Source of the DNA: Cycas panzhihuaensis
Lineage: Eukaryota; Cycadophyta
Direction: 5' to 3'
Assembly (NCBI GenBank): GCA_023213395.1
Contig: CM041465.1
Span: forward strand, 106,027,741 to 106,091,740
DNA length: 64,000 nucleotides
The notes beneath the pieces are model-generated. The model ran no database searches. It saw only the letters and a program-made list of their open reading frames with translations, and was not told the origin of the DNA. This document shows, piece by piece, positions 57,081 through 64,000 of this stretch; the first letter of the stretch is position 1; every line of letters begins with the position of its first letter. The position numbers and the translations under genes are program-made.

Positions 57081-57244
57081 TGATAATTTATATTGTGATC
57101 TTGTTATAACTGGTAGTTCATCTCATATGCTACCTTATCAACCTATTCATTAGGTTATTCCACCTAGCCAACACATTACATCTAGTCATCTTCCAATGTT
57201 AATTGCTTTGATCACTCAACTTGTTGTACCGATATGCACCCTCA

Positions 57245-57423
57245 AATAACTTCGGTGAGGGTGGTGAGGGGTCTCCACTCAGGGGTAGAGTTTATACTCC
57301 CATTAAAAAATTAAAAAAAGAAATTGTCTATCGGAATAACTTTGGTGAGTTGAGGGAGGCGAGGGGTCTAGACTCAAACATGTATTAAAAATTAAAAAAA
57401 AAAAGAAAAGCGTATTGTCTATC
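57245..57423. repeat. Two tandem units of about 90 bp, G-rich then A-rich
   Basis: AATAACTTCGGTGAGGGTGG (57245) and AATAACTTTGGTGAGTTGAG (57335). Both contain GAGGGGTCT, an A-rich run of AAATTAAAAAAAG type and end ATTGTCTATCG. Spacing is 90 bp. Confidence 0.85.
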
Positions 57424-58559
57424 GAATATCTCTATGTGTAGGGCCCCTTTCCTCTATTCTTCAGCATTCAAAGGGCACGGTCTCTCCCCTGAGCATGGTG
57501 TCCTATGTTTATAGGTAAGGGCAACCTCCTACAATGAACATCCATTTAAGTGGTGGAAAAGGGGGGCATACCTTAACATGAAGTAAATTCACTCATTTAT
57601 ATGCCTATCGATGCTCACAGACTGTTAATAGACTACACTAGTTTATCTCATTCAGGATTTAATGAATGCAAACAAGTCTTAAAATGCACCTATATAGGAT
57701 GTTCCTTATCATCCTCCCCCTCATAATCAACCTAATCAAAATAGTAGGTAGGAGAATCCTCCTCATCTAAATTAGTATAATAATCATCTCCTTGCATCTC
57801 AAAATAGATAATCTCCATATTAAAATATCACTTGGTAATATAATAGATGGATAAAAACCAACCATCGTGAGAACATATATTAAGAGAAATAATAATATTC
57901 ATATTATTGAATTATAAATGATCATACAATTAGGAATTATCCCACATTAGTTATGATTCATCAAAATTAAAGCCATAACCCTAATTAGGACTAAGGAATT
58001 TATTAAAAACCACTTCCTTACAATAGTAAACAACTTATTTATTTAATTCATATATTAAATCCTATTCCTTCTAATTGTAGGTATAACTTATCGCTTAGAT
58101 TTAGAGGATTTAAAACTAGCTCAATTCATTTTGAGTTAGGCATCCACAACTTTTTAATCCCTTGCCAATGATGAGTTCTTATTTTTGGGCATTCTTTAAA
58201 TTCATATGAGCCACCTTTCATTCCATCTCAAATTCCCCATCAATATGGTATAACTTTTACACTTCTAATTTCAATTGGATTTCATATTGCTAAACCAAGT
58301 GAATCTAGTAAGGCCACTAAGAAGAAGGCTATCCCTCAAAATTATTTAATCAAATTAATTCCCATGGACCTTTTAGATGCATTCGTAGTTTAGACTCATT
58401 CTTAGATTACCAAACAAAAAACTAATTCTTTTGATGAATCAAAAGATGATAAATCATCACTTACGTATCCAATCCCCATACTTTTAAGGTTTTGAAATCT
58501 CCTTCTCTTGCCATTAGTTAATAAGCTTTGTCTTTATATTTCCTTATTGAGAACTTGAA
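57424..58559. other. Unassigned, probably gag C-terminal remnant
   Basis: No motif. From 58370 the phrase TCAAAAGATGATAAATC precedes the protease linker in the same direction, so this likely belongs to the same dead gypsy. Confidence 0.35.
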
Positions 58560-59150
58560 GAGTATTTCGTCCAGGATGCCACTTTATGATGTGTTGGAGC
58601 ATTGTCCTTCTTAAAGGCAAAATTACCTTTAATCACTTTGGATGCAATCACCTAATCACTATTCCCATGTTATGACTTTTGATCTTTCACTTTTTTCATC
58701 AAATGTATCCTCTTTGTTTGACCCTAGAGCTTTAATTATTAAGGTAATTATAAATAAAATTTTAATTAATCAAGCTATTATTAATAATGGTTCATTACTT
58801 AATTTCATTCTTGTTTATCTCATGTGTGCTCTCTAACTCACAAAGCTAGATAGAAGTTTAGTTATGGTTAAAGTATTTGTTATTATTAAATGATTATTAA
58901 TAGGAAATATTGTTAACTTTACCATCACTTTTGAAAATAAAAGTATTTAAGTCAATATCAAAGTTGTTAGCATGGTTATTAATTATATGTCTTACTCTAT
59001 CACAATTAGATTTGAGCCATGCTTGCTATTCCATCTTATCACTTTAAACAGATCTAATTCTTAGATGGAAATGAAGTTGAAGTTGTTACATTTTTAAGTT
59101 TTATTATGATAGACCTATCAAAATTTTAAACTTATCTATTATTCCATTTG
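58560..59150 (+). pseudogene. Gypsy retropepsin remnant
   Basis: MPLYDVLEHCPS and NYL-stop-SLWMQSPNH (about 58575-58650) parallel MSLMDVLRSCPKQRALLLET of the 13.6-kb element. The open stretch 58642-58836 gives FDPRALIIKVIINKILINQA, then IINNGSLLNFILVYL, a protease with N-N-G-S at the active site (family: D-N/T-G-S). IGNIVNFTITFENKSI follows. No RT is seen downstream. Confidence 0.7.
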
Positions 59151-60277
59151 TTAACATCAATCATAATTGATGGGATGGAATAAGAATTGGCATTTATACC
59201 CCTGTCAAAAGAAATTTATGACTTCACATTTTAAAGTTCCCATTATCAATACTTATGCATATATATCACCTTCTTAGACTTGTTATTCAACATTTGTTTA
59301 TTTATAGAATTACATATGATTAATCTCTCATCAACGTTTTATGATAATTCCTCTTTTTAGGTTTTTATCTGCATTATTCAATAATCATTTTTTGTTGATT
59401 ATTTATATGGCTTATCTAACATAGAAAATTCTAATTTGTCAACTCAATTCTTTAAAATTAATGAGTCTACACAATCAAATCCCAGACACTCTAATGTTTA
59501 GGACCTTAATTTAATATTTGTTTAGAGCCATTTTTCATTCTTTATATTGAGTGCAAAGAGAGTCTTAGTTTGCTTATTACCCCTACTCTATTTATTGATA
59601 CCTCTTTTGAGGTGGTTGAGCAAAATGTACCATTATGAGATGACCCTTTCAAGGATTTATCTTATTCTTGTCTTGGATATAATTTATTTTATGATGCAAC
59701 ATACTCTATGAATGATTCATCTTTTGTTGAATCATTTGGTTCACCCTCACTCAACTCATATAGGAATATTTTTGCATATGAGACCTACACCAATATTATT
59801 TCCATTGATTTACTTAGACCATTTATAGAATTAAAATTTATTAGTGAAGGTCATATGCATCCACATACTTTGAGTTAATTTTCAACTAGCTTTCATAACT
59901 CATTTGATTTAATAGAATCCAAAGGCATTGTCTCCCTGCCAATAATCAAACTCTTATTTGTTGAAGTAGAGTTGGCGATAGGTTATTCCTGAAACCCCTA
60001 TGTATCCTTTACTTTCTCTTTAATATTGCATTATTATATATTTATTTATCTTATTATTGATTGTCCCTTTGTGCCAAAGTGTACATTTATAAATAGCATT
60101 GTCTTTGAATACTTATTTTGACAATTTTACTCATAGATTTCCTTTAGTTTATGTAAAATATTTAAAACAAAAACAAATCAAAAAACCAAAATTTATTACA
60201 AAAAATTTTAAGTAATTAAATCTTATATATATTGAGTTGATCGAGTCTATTAAAACCTTAATAACATGCTAATAGGG
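59151..60277 (+). other. Unassigned, probably the same dead gypsy
   Basis: A plus reading at about 59570-59760 (LFIDTSFEVVEQNVPL ... DDPFKDLSYSCLGYNLF) is long enough to suggest former coding sequence. It fits the acidic spacer between protease and RT in Tat-like elements, but I cannot name a domain. Confidence 0.4.
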
Positions 60278-61984
60278 TTTTTTTCTTTTTTTTTGATTTG
60301 GTTTGAATAAATGAGGGGATTTAAAAAGGGACCCCAACCCTTATACAAAATATGCCAGATTGGCTACAAAAGATCTTCCATGATAAGCCCATAACCTAGT
60401 TAACCAGAATAACCCTTCCTAACAAAAACTATCCTACCCTAGCAATAACAAGCCTAGTGGCTAACTAAGAAATCTATAGGCACTAGAAAATAGTATCTAG
60501 CCTAGAGCATCTACTAGAACCTGATCCTTCCAAGTCTTTCCTGATCACACCCATAATGTCCTCAAGGAAATCATCCCTTCACACTTTGGCCCTTCTGAAC
60601 CGTACCCTCTAATTCACCAATCTAACAGTAGTCCTATCACCCTCCCTATAAATATGAGTTATATGAGCATTTTCTCTATCTTTGAGAGCTCCTTTGCATC
60701 ATTAATCATGGTCTTGAGCTTCCAATCCAACTCTACCTCACCTCTAATCAGTCTTATTATATTTAGGGAGTCCCCTTCTATAATGATCCTCTAGATCCCC
60801 TCTTAGGATATCATATCTACTACTTTACACATTGCATTGATCTCATCTTGGTGGTTTTCTTGGGTATTATAGTACTTAACAAAAGCCTAGAGCACCTTGC
60901 CATCCTTATCCCTATATAACCCTCTGCCCCAAACCTTCCCTGGATTACCTTTTGAAGCTCCATCAAAGTTTACTTTAAGCTAATTCTTTGGAGGAGGGTG
61001 CCAGTAAACTTATCTCTTTGTTTCCACCTTAAGGTTAGATGTCATTATACCCCAGTTTGCCAAAATCCTCCTTTTCTCAGGAGAAATATATAACTATCTT
61101 CTTTATCCTTTAAGGTCTCTTTTAGAGCAATAGTAATCATCTCGAACAACTTAGACTCAATCATATTTTTATCCTAGAAAATATGCATGTTCCTTTCTTT
61201 CCATGTATTCCATACCAGCATAGGCAAGGATGCCATCCATAAAAATATCAAGGTCCTTCTTCTAAAGGGACATAACCAATCTGATGCCATATCCTTTACC
61301 AACCCAAGTAAGACCGAGACAACCCTGAAAGTTCTCCAAAGCTTTACCCACACCTCTCTAGTATAGGGACAGTGTAGCACTATATAATCTAGTGACTCCT
61401 CCTCTCAAAGGCAGAGAAAGCACCTATTCACCAGTGAGAAACCTCTTTTCCTAAGGTTGTCAATGGTGTGAATCTTATTCTTAAGGCATATCCACTAGAA
61501 GATAGAAACCTTAGGAATTAGATCCATATTCCAAACACCCCCTAGCATACTATTTTTATTTAGACCATTTCTAGAGATTAAAAATAAATAGCTTGATTTC
61601 ATAGAATAGTTCCCCAACGTGGATCTAGGCCAAACCAAAGAATCTTCTTTTAGGAATTTGGGAATATATATTTTGTTTAGCTTATTCCTGAGAGCTTCTA
61701 CATAGGTAGGGGGGTTTCAACAAAACTTCTCCATTTATTTCTACCCTCCTAATCCTCCTAGTAGTTCTCTACCTTTTTACCATAGAGGTTTTCATATATG
61801 CCCTAGAAAGGAGAGAGAGCAGGGCTCTTGCTCATTTGGGTGTAGCCACAATAAATATCCTCCCAGAAGTTAATTAACTTTCCATTCCCTAAGCACTAGT
61901 TGGCCCCTACCACCAACATCTTCCTTGCATATACAAGGGCCCTCCATATAGTGGATCCCTGGTTACTGAGGGGGTTTTATTTCA
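60278..61984 (-). mobile_element. L1-type LINE, 5'-truncated (3' part of ORF2)
   Basis: Minus strand. Order from the right: GNGKLINFWEDIYCG, then YTQMSKSPALSPF (about 61830-61890); the zinc-binding RT C-terminal region (LHCPYTREVWVKLWRTFRVV, LWMASLPMLVWNTWKERNMH; 61174-61380); and a ribonuclease H domain (VNFDGASKGNPGKVWGRGLY, about 60920-60985; IIIEGDSLNIIRLIRGEVEL, about 60740-60800). A T-rich run on the plus strand at 60278-60293 is the poly(A) tail. Endonuclease and RT core are absent, the usual 5' truncation. Several stops. Confidence 0.9.
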
Positions 61985-62357
61985 TGTATTGATTATCTAT
62001 GAGATATTTTTATGTATTTATCTTACACCAAAGCTTCTCCTTTTTTTAAAGGAAGGATGTATCTAGGGAATAAATCACTCACATGCACACAATGACAATG
62101 GAGAATGAAAAAGAGATGGAACAAGATATAAGAGCAATCTTGGAGATGAGAATGAATAATAACTCCCTCCTTAAGATTTTACCTTTTATTATTAAGGATG
62201 AGCATTAGGGTTAGGATTTTTCCACCTAATGACATGAACTTAAAATTACATCTAAATACACATAAAGTGCATTTCATTAAGAGACTAATGCTAATAATAT
62301 ATCCTAAGGTCACATAATTAATCTACATAAATGACTTTGATACATTAACCTCTTTCA
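61985..62357 (-). repeat. Copia-5 3' LTR (tentative borders)
   Basis: On the minus strand a polypurine tract TTAAGGGGGGGAT (about 62359-62372) precedes TGAAAGAGG, the presumed LTR start at 62357. The other border is set at TGTATTG (61985), where the LINE ends. The partner LTR lies beyond the window. Confidence 0.55.
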
Positions 62358-64000
62358 ATCCCCCCCTTAATGATGGAAGGTCATTTTGAGAAAATGTATT
62401 CTATAAGGTCTTTATTTGAGACTCATTATTATATTAAAATTTTAAATGACACTTTTGTGAGAAAACCCTTATGGGGAATAAAAGTCCACTAACTTTCTAA
62501 GATTTATAGCCCCTTTTATAAATCAAAATGGCTAAGGTGGGTCTTTAATATAGTCTGATAGCGAAGCAACTTAAATATGCAATTTAATCTGCTAAGTCTC
62601 CATATATTATTTAGTTATCCCCTATGCCTTTTTGAGTTTTCATAGGTTCTGATTTTCTAAAACTAGTATAACCCTTATCCTTTAGTGCCTACATGAAGTT
62701 TTTACAAATAGGATAGAGCAGAGACTTATTCTTATTCTTCCGTGCCCACAAGGAGTTTTCATAAAGAGAATAGAGTATGATGATCCCGTTTCTATCTTCT
62801 TTGATCAATTGAAGATGGAGGCCCTAAGGCCAAGCTACCTTCGGAACTATTTAAACTTCACCTTTGACAGTGGTTTGGTGAAGATACCGTCCACTTGATC
62901 TACTATGGGGTAGTGTTCCAGTTAAATTATGCTATCATGTATAAGTTATCTAATCCTGTGGACTTTTGTACTTATGTATTTGGTACGATCATAAAATACA
63001 AGATTTTTTGCCATGTAGATTATTGATTGATTATCTACACGAAGGCCGGTAGGACTTGTTTGGGTGATATTCAATTTTTTCAATAATTTTCTAAGCCATA
63101 TCACATCTTTGTAGGTCTCAAAAGCAACAATATATTCAGCTTCGACAATTGAATCAACAACCATCTTTTGTCATCTGGATCTCTATGATATTGCTACTAT
63201 TCCAAGAAATGTTATATACCCAGACACAGATCTTCCTGTATCTTTATCTCCTACAAAGTTTAAGTTTGTATATACAAAAAGCTTAAATTCATTATTATGT
63301 TCATACAACAAACTAAATTTACTGGTTGTCTTTAGGTATTTTAACACTTGAACTACAGCCTGCCAATAATTCTACTTAGGATTTATCATGAATCATATAA
63401 GAATATTGATAGAGTGTGCAATATCTTGCCTTGTATTAGTACTGTAGATGAGACTACCTACAAGTTTCGTATAGAGTATTGCATCTACCTCTCTAGTGTC
63501 ACCATCATTTGAGAGTTTGGTATTAGGGTCCATAGGTAAAGCCATTGGTCGAGCATCTTCTAACTGAAATTTGGTTAGAAGATCATTGATGTATTTTCCT
63601 TAGGAGAGAAAATTTTTTCTATTCTTTCATATTACTTTAATTCCCAAGTAATATTTCATCAAACAAAGGTCAGACAATTCAAACATTTTGCCAAGGTCCT
63701 TTTTAGTTAGTTATTACCTATTCACTATTACCCATTACTGGTATGTCATCCACAAAGATTATAAGATAAGTGACTTTGTCCTTTTATCACTTGATGAGCA
63801 ATGTTGTATCAATATCTTGGTAGTCATAAACCTCGTATCCAAGTTACCTTATTCTTTTAGACAACTTGGCAAACTAAGCACAAGGGGCTTGTTTAAGGTC
63901 ATACAAGGACTTTCTGAGCTTGCAAACCTTATGCTCTTGACCTTCGATCTCATATCCTTTTGGTTGAGCTATATAAATTTCTTCTTTAAGATCTTCATTA
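62358..64000 (-). pseudogene. Copia-5 reverse transcriptase and RNase H (runs off right edge)
   Basis: Minus strand, from the right: EEIYIAQPKGYEIEGQEHKV, CKLRKSLYDLKQAPCA, then YLIIFVDDIPVMGNS (catalytic FVDD at 63745-63756). The linker QLEDARPMALPMDPNTKLSN, then LYTKLVGSLIYSTNTR, is at about 63450-63580. RNase H: VYTNLNFVGDKDTGRSVSGY (about 63220-63280), IVEAEYIVAFETYKDVIWLR, VDNQSIIYMAKNLVFYDRTK (62946-63164), and the end DQVDGIFTKPLSKVKFK (about 62850). The rest to 62373 is 3' untranslated. Among the better preserved pol copies, with a handful of stops. Integrase and gag would be to the right. Confidence 0.92.

Noticed and set aside
62040-62360. Host promoter or gene between LINE and Copia-5
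   Set aside because: The polypurine tract and TG/CA borders make an LTR the simpler reading.

Overview
This window is repeat-rich nuclear DNA from a plant, most likely a large-genome land plant. Nearly every recognisable coding trace belongs to a retrotransposon: Ty1/copia, Ty3/gypsy (including a Tat-like element) and one L1-type LINE. Plant-style initiator-Met primer binding sites recur (TGGTATCAGAGC and variants). One captured cellular-type gene carries a plant mobile domain (PMD). The DNA is AT-rich and the reading frames are broken mainly by in-frame stops, as expected of old methylated heterochromatin. I found no intact host gene, rRNA or CRISPR. The sequence does not let me name the species.

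Layout. 1-1461: start of a minus-strand copia element that leaves the window on the left. 1790-3717: 3' half of an old gypsy pol with a chromodomain-like end, then its LTR (family B, from 3718). That LTR is split at 4443/14311 by a complete minus-strand gypsy element (Gypsy-A, 4444-14305, perfect 5-bp target duplication TTACC). Gypsy-A is itself interrupted between protease and RT by a defective plus-strand copia (about 8510-11356). 14311-16943: rest of LTR B and a stray Tat-type RNase H. 16944-26796: Copia-1, about 2.1 kb of non-coding interior between 388-bp LTRs, split by Copia-2 (18315-25254, perfect TSD GATAA). 28360-32300: second LTR B copy, then a truncated minus-strand relative of Copia-2 (Copia-3). 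33844-34650: microsatellites and a doubled LTR. 35251-40936: Copia-4 (perfect TSD AAGAG), apparently inserted into a tRNA-related SINE-like unit.

42203-55806: a 13.6-kb Tat-like element with 2.6-kb LTRs. It has gag-protease and an RNase H, but no RT or integrase that I can find. Between gag-protease and RNase H, on the opposite strand, lies a PMD-type gene with a phase-consistent intron and a possible TATA box of its own. This is the most interesting object in the window.

55812-64000: remnants of another Tat/Athila-like gypsy (gag, protease), a 5'-truncated L1 LINE on the minus strand, and a minus-strand copia (Copia-5) that runs off the right end.

The nesting gives a relative history. LTR B is older than Gypsy-A, which is older than the copia inside it. 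Copia-1 is older than Copia-2. The SINE-like unit is older than Copia-4. All proteins are inferred from broken frames, and none of the elements looks able to move by itself today.
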